From positions 310,001 to 374,000 of the forward strand of contig RCAB01000002.1 of assembly GCA_003640385.1 (NCBI GenBank): a stretch of 64,000 nt of DNA. The letters run 5' to 3'. A program made the translations under genes and the position numbers. The DNA is from Setaria digitata. Lineage: Eukaryota; Nematoda; Chromadorea; Rhabditida; Setariidae. The notes below the pieces were generated by a model. It made no database searches and was not told the DNA's origin. It was given only the letters and a program-made list of their open reading frames with translations. Of this stretch, positions 1-13,097 are shown piece after piece. Each line of letters opens with the position of its first letter. Position 1 is the stretch's first letter.

Positions 1-35
1 TCCTGTTGTGATTTGTGCTTTCTGGCCCAGTGGTA

Positions 36-3000
36 ATGGGCACGGGAATGGGCGACGATATAAACTGCAGTGTGCCAGAAGTGCCCCTGGCTCATCTCGA
101 AGATGATATTGATTTTATCAAAGTAGCGTCCCAGCAGTCGTAAGTGCTTTCCTTTATTTTTATTTTTGTCCTTAGATGATATGCTAAGTTTCTTGGCCAG
201 GCCGTTCTCCTCATTTTGGTTAAAATTTTCATCATACCACCACCATCCGGTAGTATAGTATAATGAAACTCCGGTAGTATAATGAAACCAGCTGTGGATG
301 AATATTTTTCCTATATAAGAGATTGTTTAGTTGCATTATCCTTTTATTTCTATTTTAATCATAACTGTTCCCTCTTTTCTATATATCATTATTTGGTGCC
401 GGCCCTTTGCTGGAAGGTTTTTTGGTCTGTTGTTATTTCAGAAGTTATTCAAGTTGTAGTTTAGATTTGCGTTTTTTAATTAAGCAAAAGAATTCCGTTC
501 CAGTGGCTAAGACGAATAAAGAAAATGTGATCTTCGAAATGTCTTTGAACTTTCATTAAAATCATTTTTTCTAGTTTAAATTGATTTTACAACATCCAAT
601 TAGCGCTGCTTCAGTCGGAGCCGACTTACGAAAAAAAAAAAGCTTTGATTTTTTCCATCGTTTTTCTTCATGTAGCAGGCATAAAAAACTATGATATGTG
701 AAGCCAGATATAAGTTTCAATTTGCTAGTAAATCTTCCAATGTGGAGCTAAGCTTAATAATTTATATTTCGTTTATTTATTTTTCATTTTCCTGCACATT
801 TTTCGGTGTACAATATTCTATTCCCCGTGTGATTAAGATTTGGGGCAGCGTAGTTCTGAGTTTTATCGCTCTCACCATAATCTCATTTTCATCACATTGT
901 TTATTGGTCAGTTTCAACCTTGTATATTATTCATTATCGTATGTTAAACTGGTAATGAACTATGCAGCACAAAGCAATAAATAGTAATAGCATGAAATTG
1001 ACTCATTAAATTTGTTAGTGAAAAATATGTCTGGCATGATTTATTCTTTAGAAAACCAAAAAATTTTGTGGGGAATGAATGTAATAATGCTCTAGATTTG
1101 ATTAATGAGTCCGTAAGAAAGTAGAAATCCGTAGATATTGAGGAGCCAAAGATTATACGACCCATGTTTTTTTTTCCTTTTTGAAACAGGTTAGAAGATA
1201 TGTTGGGTCACCGATGCAGGAAGAGTCTATGACAATCAAGCACTGAGAGATGACTGATTTATGTACATTATTCTGTTTTCAGCTGTTTAATTTTTTATAG
1301 GTAATGTTTCCAAACTTATGTGATGTTGATAATTGTGTTATCCAATTAGTAATTTTACCTTTTAAGCTAACATATTTAAAGAACCAAAATTCATTACCAA
1401 TTTTCCATCATACTGAAATAAGCTAACTATTTTTATTTCGGTCGTGAACAAAAATTTTGTCAGTTTGGATTTCGTATTGTGTCTGTTAATGTTTCATCAT
1501 TTAACTGGCAAGACTTCGTAGCTTTTTTTTTGATTTCATCCTTTCTTTTAGCTTCGTAATACTTACAAAAAAAAAAAAAAAAAAGAAAAGAAAGAAAGAA
1601 AGGATTTAACTCTTTGTACTTCGAGACGTTTATTACAATTGTTTTTGGAATTTAATTTTATTTATTATTCACTTCTTGTCATGTTTTCTTTCTCCTACTA
1701 GTTCAAATTCTTCGGAAAGATTTTTTCTTGAAACTATTAATTATTGATATCCTTAGATAATTCTCTTTCTTTTTTTCAGGCACTGTTCCCTGAAATATTT
1801 TTAATGAAATTCATAGGGATGTTATTAAATATAGCAATAAAATGAATATTACTGAAATAAGGGGTAATCTCCCTCATTCTATTCCTTTTTAGTCCTTTAT
1901 TTTTTTTTTTTTTTTTTTGCTGAAATTTGATTTAAATACGGATTACGAATGTTGTAGTTTATCTGAGTCAGTTCCATGGCAGTCTTTTTCCTATTTTGAA
2001 AAAGATTTTTTCCATGGGAGTTTCTATTTCAAATAAAGTTTAAAGTTTGATTTAAGTTGACTAATTAAAATATTTAAAGTTGAGAAAAAAGAGATAAAAG
2101 GAGTGGCATTTAGATACAGGAACATGTATCAAATGTAAAACTCGATGAAGAGATTCGGAAACTGGTAGACGCTGGTAATTTGTTACTGATATGAAATAAG
2201 AGAGATATTCGAATATCTTAAAAAACCAACCTTTATTTTGAAGTATGAGCAGAGCTGTTTTATTCTGATATAAATATTATTTTAGACTGAAATATATAAA
2301 AATTTGATTTTACTCCGTAAGGACTAAAGCTACTGTATTCAAGTAAATGTACAAAGTCAGGGTAATGCGATCTGAAAGAAAATTCTTGACGCGTTGCTTT
2401 GCCTATAATCAGCTACTATTTTTAATTCTGCCCATCTTAATTGGAATTTATTAAGATTTTAATTGAAGTAGAATAAATAAAGAAAGTGTTGAACAAAAGT
2501 TGAAATTTAAAAGATTGGTCATGGTGATATCCATTTGAGATATGCACATGTAGAGACATATTCACTGCCGCTAATGGGTGTGGTAATGTTTCCTCATAAT
2601 GCTTTACATCCAATTCAGTTTCTTTTCCTTTTTCCAAATGCATGTCAAGTTGTGAATCTGTCTGGCCAGTCATTTTTTTTTTCTTTTTGCTGTCTTGAGT
2701 TTTTAATTTTTTGGAGTGATAACAGACTGAAGGATTGCATAGATGAGATTTCCTTTCCTTCATGAACAGTTTGATTTTGACATATGCATTTCTCACCTTT
2801 AATCCGTATTAGAATTAAAACAAAGCAGTTTTGCATTTTCTGCTTTTGAATAAATTATTGATGAATAAATTATTCGCATTTTTGCTGATAGCACACATAA
2901 TATGCAACGATAGCGTGTTTATTTGATCCCATACTGAGTTATAGCGCTGATGGGAATAGCTGAACAACATTACACATGTTGGTAGATAGGAAGTTATCTT

Positions 3001-6000
3001 TTACACACTTTGAGGCAGAATCCTGTCTTGAGACATTTCGAGAATTACGAACGACTACTTCGGTTTTGCTCCTCTGATCTTTCCTGTCTTCATCCTCCTT
3101 TCTTCTCATTTCTTTACTTTTGCACTTTCTTCCTAGTCGGTTTTAATCCTTAAGTCTTCTCTTAAGACCTGACCTCTAGCTCCTGAACTTCAGATTACTA
3201 TTCGCCAAACATCGAATGGCTAAGAGAAGTTGAGTTTTCATTATTAATCCAAAGTGGAAGAAAGAACTACGTTACCTTCTGCATAGCATCCATACCGAAA
3301 TATTTATTCATTCCTTTTTCCTATTTTCCTGGTTATCAAGCAGTGAGTTGAGAAAGTTTAAATAAAAAATATTGCTATGACTGGTGAAAATATGAAAAAT
3401 ATGAAAATATGGTGAAAATATTTATAATAGAGGGCATATTAATGACAACAGAAACTCAAACTGTCAACGATCAATGATACATCTACATAGTCATTTATCA
3501 TTGGTAATCAGTATTTATGATGTGTGCATAATTTTCAGGATTTTTCTTGGATCAGAGAACAATGCTGAATAATTACTTGATTATCGGGACATATATGCTA
3601 TTACTAGGATATTTAACATCGTCTCTTCACCTAATTCTTGAAATATTAAATTAGATTAGTTGACTTCGAGATATTGATGAGATATTTGAAAATATGACGT
3701 AAGTTATTCATCCTTCTGTTGTTAATTTAAACAAGATTGTCCTATTGTTTCCATTTCGTCATTTTTCCAACAATAATCACTTCCAGTCATTTTACCAGTT
3801 TATCTACCTCAACTTATATATGGGTATATTATTCAGAAAGTTGAAATATGGTACTAAAATGAAAATTTTTTAAAAGTCGAATTGAGTGCAATTGTTGATT
3901 CTGTGGTGAAGGAGTCATACTGTGGAACTGTGGCATTTATGGTGTACTCTTTTTTGTTCAGAGCTGTTTCCTGCATTTAACCAATTTCAAACATTTATTG
4001 CTTAGAAATTTTGAATAAAGTTGGACGATTTTATACTGAGATGTCGAAAACTTCGGCCAATTTATGAAGGTTCGCTGATAAAATCGGAATTTTAGAATTC
4101 AGTGAAAGACTCAACTATTTAAAATTTTGAATTTCTGAACATTCCAACTGCTGAACCCTTTGTTTCTATTATTTTTGTTGCAGGACTAGCGATTGCGAGA
4201 ACAATTTCGATGAAAATTTCGATGCGGAAAATTTGTCAGGTAGTCTAGAGGATCTAGTGGGAACATTTGATCAGAAAATCTCATACTGCTTCAAGAATCT
4301 TAACGAGGCCACCGAAGAGATAGCACCTATACAAGTGCGCTCACAAGATGAAATTATGTCTGAAAGCCAGTCAGTATTTATTATTTGAATATCCTAATTA
4401 TTGCTTCAGGTTTTCAATGAAGAACTTCAAAAATACATTTTTCCATCCTTTTTTTTTTTCTTTTTTTTTAAATTACGCAATGTTGCCACAGTTACTTTAA
4501 CGATCCTGAGTTAACATGTTTCATTATACTTTTGCGTTAGATACTTTAAAACCTAATAATTAGTCCTTATTCTTTTCAAATTCTTTTTGAATTAGCTACT
4601 GTCCATTTTACCATAGTTCTGGTGTGATTACTATTGTCAGTTTCAAAAACTGATGCCACTATTGTTCTTTCAAATGAAATACAGGGGCTTTGATTTTTAA
4701 GATAGCTCATACTTTTTTGACATTCGGGACTCGAGAAAAACCAGCTTTGCAAATCATTTGAAAACTGTCGTCAGTAAGTCACCATCTATAAAACAGATTA
4801 AAAAGTGTTCCTTCATCTAGATAGCGCTGGAACGAGTACAACTGGTGATGCTTTATTTAAGTTTTTCAAACAGATTATGCGGTTGTGGATTTATGTCGTT
4901 TCATTTTCGATTTACATTTTGCTGTAACTGGAAGTTTCGCTTTCCTATCTCTCCATTTTTTTATTTTTCTTACTACTGGTTCATTTGATTATGAGGTTTT
5001 TGAAGTTTATGTTTCGGGTTGAAAAGTTTGTGAAGGATCTGTTATTTCGGAAAAATATTAATTTAAAATTATAAAAAAAAGTATGGGATAGATGATGATT
5101 TGTTTGTTTTAATGAAACGAAGAGCCTTTGATCGGCATATTGTCCATACATGCACACAATAAAATACGTGCCAATGTGAAAAGTCATTTCGTAGAGAATT
5201 CGGATTATTTAACATTATGCATCTGTGACAGTTAATGCTGAATATAATTTTTTGAAAAAGCATTTCTGTCATCTCGTTTGCAGTCATTGTTTGGACTTTG
5301 TGACGTATCAATATTACACACCTGCTAGTATGAAAGAACTAAGTTTTCATTATCCTTTTTTACATCTTAAAGTTCCAATGGTAGCTCATTTTGCAGTGGT
5401 AATAAAACAAGTCAGCAAGAGAATGGTCATTTGACTTACTTTTTTTTATTTACTACAATCCAATTACAACACAAAAATATATATAGCACTTTGTGACTGT
5501 CCCATATCAGTATTTGATGCCCGGACTGAGTGTGCATCACCTACCCAGTATTTTCAGTTCCTCAGGTACTTCCTTTTCGGAATGCGTTGTATTTTATTTT
5601 TAATGGTGAAATTTGGAATTTAACATTACGGTTCTACATTTTAAATTTTATTATGGGAAATGGAATGTAGATAAAGCTGGGAAATCTCAAAGGAACCGAT
5701 TTTTTACTCAGAAAAGTAAAAGTCATCCATTCTGTAGATATTAGTTCTAGCAACAAAATGTGATGAGGATTACGATGAACAACGAAAATCATTTAATGGT
5801 TGACGAGGCATTTCTTATATTTTTCATTTCCATAAGTAAAACTATCGAAGGTCTAATCTCCAAAGAGTTCTCAAATTTGGGAAATATTTCTTAACTGTGT
5901 TTTCTTAACTTTTTTAAACAAATTTTTGTTTTAAAATTAATTTTCCTGCTTCCTCCTCTCTTGAGCATTTTTATGCCTATCTAGATCATTGGTGGATACT

Positions 6001-9000
6001 AATCTTCCTCTGTAGTCTTTCGTTTCTTTATTTAAAACTTCTGCGTTCATAAAAAAATAGAAGATGGCAGGAAAATATTGGCAGCGATCACTGTTTTTTT
6101 CATGGAAGAATGATTTTAGCATCTCTTTCAAATTGAGTTTAGTGCGATCTATGAATAGCTGCTGTTCAATAGCAGTGACAATTATGATCCTGCGGTGTCA
6201 TTCGTCACCTGACAGGAACTCCATACTGATGAAATAATTGACTAGGCATTGCTTAAATCTATACATGTAAGTCTGTGTAGATCTTCCGAGCAGGAAAGCG
6301 ATAACATGAAAAAATTTCATTATGCGTTTCATTGCGTTCCCCCTTCATCACACCATTAACATGGATAAATAAGACTGATTCTTCGATTTCAGTTCAACTG
6401 CATTCTATTCAAGACTTAACTACCAAGTATCAAAAACCATCTCTCCTTTAAAGTTTCTAGACGAAAACTGAAAGGAATGAAAATGAATGTGAACGAGGTG
6501 AAATGTTTTTTATTTGCAATCACATCTCAAAAATTCTTTCGATTCGTTTCCATATTATTTCGCATTTTTTTTTTTTTTTTAAATCAGTTCAGTTTATTCT
6601 ACTGCGTATTACAACGCTAAAAGGAACAGTTTGCCACTTTTTTGTTTCGAAATAGAATATAAAAAAAATAATTGATTCAAGAGTTTGCAGAATTCTCTTG
6701 GTTTCATAAAATTCTTGACAGGTTTCTTTCTTTTTGTACAAGTGTGAGATTTAAAATCACATTTTTTATGAAGTTATCAATAATTTTGCCGCTCTTACCA
6801 CTTCATCAAATTATTTGGAATAAGCTTGCCCACTTTCGTCTACTGTGGGAGCTCAACAATTTTAATTTAAAATATTTAATGCATATACAGCAGTGTTTTT
6901 TCTTTCAGAATTTGGTGGACACTAACTGGAAACTTCGGCAACATGCCACCACTTGATTTCTCAAAGACGCAAACAAGGCGGCTGCAACTTCCTGCTCTTA
7001 ATCTTCAACCACGCAAGGTTAATTTTTTAAGTTACTATCATACTTCAATTACAAGCTGAGCGGTACGTTTCTTGTCAAAGATAATAAAATTTTTGAATGC
7101 AAGTGTTACTATTATTTCAAAATCCTCATTAATTAAGTTTCGATCCCTAGGATGCCATGTTACTTTCGTTTTTTTCCCCCCACAAGTCAAGTTAAGGAGG
7201 AGAATCAGCGTGGAAGGAGATTATTTGATGAATAAGGTTAATTTATGAATTATCTCACCGACCAGTGTCTGGAGGAGAGAGAATACCGGAATATAACTTC
7301 CACTTATTGGAAGTATTGCAGAGGGAGATTTGCAGTTGTTGTCTGCTTCATTTTATATTTATGTGCTATTTCACTACTTTTCATGCCATATCTAGATGAT
7401 TGTTTTACCAATTCATCTTCATGGAGCATTAGAATACGCACGTTATTCGGTAAATGGGAAGTGGAGAAGAGAGGAGGAAGTTCTCCACTGGGACCTGAAA
7501 AAATATATTGGTTTCCAGTAACAATACACATAAGACTGTGTTGGACACCCTTAGGGTTAAGAGGGATTGGTAGACGTTAGCATGCCTGAAAGGTTTAACC
7601 TCCTCTTACATTTTTAGAAAGCAAAAGAATCTTTCTTTATTTCCTGCAGATATGTAAACCCTTTCAAGGGCAGAATTATTATTAAGGAGCCATAAAAAGA
7701 ACGCTCAATAGTAGAAATTCGATATAAGACAAAGAAATGTCTCTCTTTCTCTAGACATACTTCCTTATAAATTCTACTGAAAAATCGAGTTCTTTTGACG
7801 TTATTAGAAAGTTTATCCGAAATTTTTATAGAACCCTCGAATACTTCAAATCCAACTAGATTTGTTTGTTCCCTCCTCATTTCTGACTTGGTTCCAGATT
7901 AAGTTTTGATTTAATGAGCAGGTTTTCCACAAAAAACTTGAAGGAAAAATAATCTGGATTTATTACTGTCGTAGGAAGGATAATGATAGGGGCTACAGTG
8001 AAGTCGGGAAGATAGTGACAAATGATGAAAGACGCGTCAGAACTAAGCGGTCCAAATCTATTATTGGAGTAACACCACGCTGTATACATAGTTTATAAGA
8101 CTCATGTGTAGAACTGGGCTGCAAGCTATCTGATGATTCGAACTCATTGGTTCTGGTTGCTTCTACACTCTTTATTATATAAAATGCTGGAACTTGTAAT
8201 TCCCTGAAGTAAATTTGTTGATATCACTTAGTTTTATTCGACCAAAAAGGCCTTTAAGTATTACTTCTTAGAAATGTAGATTTATTTTATTAAGCTGTAT
8301 ATTTCGTGCCTCTATCCTTGATTCCTTATTATCTCATCTCTTCCAGAGTGAAAATGTAAATTTTGAATTCCGCCTTCGAGTATAGAAGAAATTATTTCTC
8401 TGCTCGAGTTTTGGTTGGTCTTGAAAAACCTTTTTAGCCTTTCCAATTTGGCTCTTATTCACATCAAACGGAGGACGGAAGCACAAGTCTGTCAGCCTCC
8501 CACTCACCGATGTGCCACCAGTTTACTATCACTGCTGTGAGTTTCATTCCGTGTGTTGGAGCTACTGTTCCCAGCTTCTCTCTTAGCGATAATTTCCCTT
8601 ATGAAAGGTTACCAAGAAATCAAACTGATGTTGACTTTATCCGACAAAACAAAGTGAGTATTGACTTCATGCTATTGAACAAAAAAATTTCAATTTTTTT
8701 CTAAGAATTTAAGAGTTAAAGTGTAGATCACAAACATTTTGGATGCATAACAGGATTTTCGACTTAGTTTTTTATTAATTATTCAGAATGCCATAACTAG
8801 ATTGAAAATAAAAAACGGAATTTGTTGATTTCTAAGTGCTCTACCAAAAGACTGAACTTTTACTACATCTTTTTAATATGTTCTGTTTCAAAATTAATTT
8901 TGCATTTGAAAGGACCGAAGAGTTCTCACGGTTTCGATAGAAATTGAAAGATTGATATTTCACAAATTTCTCAAACTTGGCATCAATGTTTAGGCGAAAG

Positions 9001-9197
9001 TAGTGACTAGGTCGTTATTTTTCAGGAGAACAGTGATCCGGGAATTGATTTGTCAGAAGAAGATGAAGAGCTGCGAAGTGCACTGGATATGCATCAGCTG
9101 ATCAGTCAGCGTGGACCTTTGTCAGAATCGCCTCCACAAACTGCCGATCAGGTTATTGAAGAAATAGATCAAATGCTTCAGGTTAGTTTTTTCTTTT

Positions 9198-9229
<32 letters not shown>

Positions 9230-10569
9230 CATAGAAACAGCATCTGATATTTAGCACCATGCTTTTAAGAATGACAGGTCCAGTTTTCAGTCTTGTGATT
9301 TTTCGGGATCGGTGATGACTGACCGTACAATGGAATCGATAGATAGCATGTATTCATCGATGCGTTCTCCACTGCCAAATGGACAGTACGAAATGGACAT
9401 TAAATTGCGGCAAGCTGTTGCCATCACATCGAATTCGGAAAGTCAGTAAGATTATAATAACATTACTTGTTTTTAATGTAAATGAAATCTTACATGTAAA
9501 TTTTAGATTCTTTATTTAAAGTAAGGTATAGTGTTACGGTTCTGCTAAATCAATTAAAGTTTCAAAGGATTTCGAAGAAATTAATCGGTTGGAAAATAAT
9601 TCTTTTTTCCCGTGAAAAGTTTCTGTTGCTAATCACATAAATATTACACGTTTTCGGAGAATCCATTAATCATTATTAATAGATTATTCAACATTTTCCA
9701 GGGCTGGAAGGTAAGCACTTTTACTGTTGTACAGCGACTGAAAATTATTTGTCCTTTTGCATGCTTAAATAATTCTAGATGGTAAATCAATTCTTGTTTT
9801 TCGAATTTAACAGATAATAAGAATGAAAAAGAAGGAAATTCTGGGAGTTCATGAAATGAGGTAAATTTCTGGAAGCATGGCTTTTTCTTGTACGATTTCA
9901 TATAATTTAATGATCAAATGTCAGCATTGTTATTTGTTGGTGTTGCCTACATGAAAGCTATTAGCGTATTTTAAATCTTTCCAAAAAATGGTGACGTTTG
10001 GAGAACAAATTTTTCGCCAAAAAAAAAAAAAAAAAAAAAAAGGATTGTTTAAACCTCATTTTTAACGTTTTTCATGGCGTAATTAACGTTTTTTTATTTT
10101 TTTTATTACTTGAAACTCCCACTGATTTAGTTCATTTCTTTTGCTCTTTCTTTTCCTCTTTTATATTCTGTTTTCTTTTTTTTGTCCTTTATTGTATGAA
10201 TTTTCGATTTCCGATTTTTCCTTTTAAAAATGGCATGTCTCATTTATAATTTGAAGTTTTAAAATTATAGATCTGGAATCATTTTCTTACAGTAGATTGC
10301 TTGCGCTGAGCGCTGAAATGGAGCAGCTTATACAAGTGCGGATTCCTTTTCTTTTTTTTTTTTTTTTTTCAATATATAAAATCTTAAATTGATTTATTTG
10401 ATTCTATGCTAAGTCCAAATTTCTGGAGGTATTTGTCCAACTAAAAAGCATATACATTATATGCACTACATTCATCTTCCTGAAAGCAATATTAAATTTA
10501 ATAACAATAGCATTATTGTTAAAGCTTTACATGTTCTTCTTTTAACATCATTTTCAATTTTTATTTATT

Positions 10570-10602
<33 letters not shown>

Positions 10603-11640
10603 CTTCAGGTTTACAATGATAGCTTGGTGGAGCAGTTAGCCCATCGTGATGAGTTAGAATATGAAAAGGAGATGAAAAATACGTTCATATCATTGCTTTT
10701 ATCTATACAGAATCGACGAAGACACTTCACTAACGAGCGAAAACGTAAAGCGTTAAAAACTGATCCTTCACAACTACCACAGGTTTAAACTTGCATTTCG
10801 AAATAGATTTTGGATGTGGATATTGGGTTGAAATTTTTAGAATTTTAGGTTAGAAGTATTTAATGTTTCAGCGGTTTGACATTATATAATCATTAAAATT
10901 GAGAAGAACTATATTAGCAGTTTGTTGTTCTGATAAAGCATTAACTTTATGAGATACTATAAAGTTCTTGTCTACTGAAGTTCAATTTCTTTTGAAAAAA
11001 ATCCCCTCATAATGATTCAGCTTGAGGGAACCACCATATCTTCTGAGGAGAAAAATACCTTCTGAAGGCGAATATTCATGTCATGCTAAGGAAGACTGGG
11101 TTGAACTGTTCTTAATGTTGGAGATAAATTTTTTTATGATTTTGGATGGTTAGATTGTTTTTTTTTTTTTTTTGTTATCGAAAATTCGAGAACGAAAACT
11201 AAAACAAGATTTTTGTAGTATATGACAGCGACGATTCCATACGATGAAACTCGTCTTTCCATGGATATGAATACATTAATGGCGCTTATCAAATGTGTTT
11301 ATTCTTTGACTTTGTATTTTCATTTTTTTTTTTTTCCTTTTTTTCTAATCTTTGGAACTGATCTCATCGTACCATCGTTCAGTAAGGCTTTCCACCAGTG
11401 GTAGTATTATAAGGTACAGTTTGCTGTCACTTAAGTTTTCTAATTCCCATACTAATCGGACTAGCAGTTCGATGGTTTGATAGATTAGGTACTGAAGTGA
11501 TTAAATGAAAATGACACTTATTGCGAAAAGTCTTCCTTTAGTTGAGAATAATTTCAGTATTGCGCGCAATTGATGAAGACAGTCCCACCGTACCAAGCAT
11601 GCTTACTGACTATATTTTAACCGGTAATATTTTTGATTGA
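36..11640 (+). CDS. unc-76: UNC-76 / FEZ family kinesin cargo adaptor
   Basis: Exons: 36-139, 4184-4369, 6909-7017, 8438-8653, 9026-9181, 9255-9445, 10293-10335, 10609-10782, 11219-11294, 11558-11640. Phases join without a stop and give about 445 aa, a little longer than FEZ1 (about 390). Seen: SGSLEDLVGTFDQKI in exon 2, IWWTLTGNFGNMPPLDF in exon 3, QTADQVIEEIDQMLQ in exon 5, LVEQLAHRDELEYEKEMKN in exon 8 and PSMLTDYIL near the C-terminus, all in FEZ order. Known of the family: FEZ/UNC-76 links kinesin-1 to axonal cargo and is needed for axon bundling and outgrowth. The region between the LPQ end of exon 8 and the TATIPYDE segment is shorter than in human FEZ1. The start at 36 is inferred: an acceptor-like CAG ends at 30, so this may be the trans-spliced first exon, but an exon upstream of the window cannot be excluded. 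Introns 1 and 2 (4.0 and 2.5 kb) are unusually long here. Confidence 0.93.
140..4183 (+). other. unc-76 intron 1 (4 kb)
   Basis: Intron between a GTAAGTG donor and a TTTTTGTTGCAG acceptor. Very AT-rich, with short homopolymer runs such as A at 1565-1582 and T at 1901-1918. The short open frames on both strands have no recognisable family, codon character or splice context. I see no nested gene, though a regulatory role for this long first intron of a neuronal gene is possible. Confidence 0.7.
247..289. repeat. short imperfect tandem repeat
   Basis: Two adjacent copies of CCGGTAGTATAATGAAAC. The first copy carries an extra AGTAT, so the unit is 24 bases and then 19 bases. It lies in unc-76 intron 1 and has no evident function. 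Confidence 0.7.
4370..6908 (+). other. unc-76 intron 2 (2.5 kb)
   Basis: Bounded by GTCAGT and TCTTTCAG. AT-rich, with no recognisable coding segment on either strand. The phase across it is confirmed because the joined codon (CA/A) restores the family motif SQIWW. Confidence 0.7.
10572..10608 (+). repeat. T-run polypyrimidine tract at acceptor of unc-76 exon 8
   Basis: An uninterrupted run of about 31 T leads directly into CTTCAG before exon 8. The placement suggests an expanded polypyrimidine tract. Length may vary between individuals or be mis-assembled. Confidence 0.75.
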
Positions 11641-13019
11641 GTTAAAAAACTTCACGTAATCAAATTAGTTATACAACTGTTCCTAGATATATTTTAAATC
11701 TTGATTTCGCTTTTCATTTATGCTATTTTAGATTTTATCCTTAGCTTGTGATAAAGTAGATTTAATGAATTTTAAACAGAAGTACCCCAAACAAAATATT
11801 TTAATTTTTCGCCCCAACTTCATTTTCTTTTTTCACTTGTTGTAATTTGTAAAGGAGTCAAGTTAAAAGACAAGCCACTTAATTTGAATCTTTCCAGTTT
11901 TGTGCCCGTCAGCATCATCATCAGTTATCACCGATTTGGCCGCTTAAAATGAGATAAACCGGATGACCGCACAGAAATACAACCGCTGTACACTGAGGTA
12001 CGGCCGTATCTACTGCTACCGCTGTTTTTAATGATATAAAGTTTTCTTGTGAACGCCTTTATAGCAAAGATTGCACATAATATCTTTTTCCATTTGTTTT
12101 GTAATATGCGCACCTACTTCACGTTTTCCAATCCAAGATTTTTGATCATTCCAATCTAAAATACCTGAAATTCATTGGAAGCTGAACTGATTCCGACATT
12201 TCAAACCACTTGTTTCACCAGCTTGATGATCAGATTAAGGTCATCTTTTGCTCAAGCAGTTCTTGCTTTTTTTTCTTTTTTTTTTATTCTTTTTATTATT
12301 ACTATTATTTTTCTTTGTGAAATACAATTAATCCAGTAGCAGGTTCCACTAGCGGCTTTGGTGTCTAAGTACGCGTGATTGGTACTTCCATCGCATTTTC
12401 CATTCTTTTTCTCGATATTTAAAATGTGGACGTTAATCTCTCTGTCGAAAAATAGTTGTCTGCTTCAAACAGCATTCATTTTCGATGATGAACGATTTAA
12501 CCGCCGGTGGGAACTGTTAATTTATAAACTTTACAAGACAAGGGAATGAGTAGAAACTGAAACTGTCGTTGAATAGTAAAGCTTTGAATCTGCTAATGCA
12601 TTTGCTAAGCGTAATTTGAATCCTTCTCACCCGCTTCTCATTAGATAAACTATATAACTTAACTATGATAAACTCTGCTTCAGTCTTTTTGTAAACATTT
12701 GAGATTTTTGCTATTATTATTATCGATCTCATCCCGGTTCTAGTATTTCGATTGGTATTTGTTTCCGTCTCATACATCTTCATAAATTTAAGCAGATAAA
12801 CTAGTTAGATCCCTTCCGATGTTGCTCTGCTCCTAAATTGAGTACATAACGCGTAGAGTTATTTACTTGTGCATTTTCCAGTAAAAGATAAACAATTTGG
12901 AATTCAGCAATTTCATTTGTACAGCGTCAATTAATAATTAAGTTTACATTTTATTTACATTCGTCCTGGCGTAGATCTGTATATAACCGTAAATGCGGTG
13001 CACTATTTCTTTCCTTTTT

Positions 13020-13078
<59 letters not shown>

Positions 13079-13097
13079 CACAAAAACGAGTACAAAT
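11641..13097. other. convergent intergenic region unc-76 / OSGEPL1
   Basis: Lies between the stop codons of two convergent genes and must contain both 3' UTRs. It holds a 57-base T run at 13022-13078, just downstream of the OSGEPL1 stop in the minus orientation (an A run in its transcript sense). No coding segment seen. Confidence 0.6.
13022..13078. repeat. 57-base poly-T homopolymer
   Basis: Uninterrupted T on the plus strand, ending 19 bases from the OSGEPL1 stop codon. Read on the minus strand it would be a genomically encoded poly-A in the 3' UTR, which could mimic a poly-A tail in cDNA priming. Confidence 0.9.

Noticed and set aside
282..984. open frames in unc-76 intron 1 at 282-464 and 691-984
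   Set aside because: Hydrophobic low-complexity translations of AT-rich intron sequence, without splice sites or similarity.
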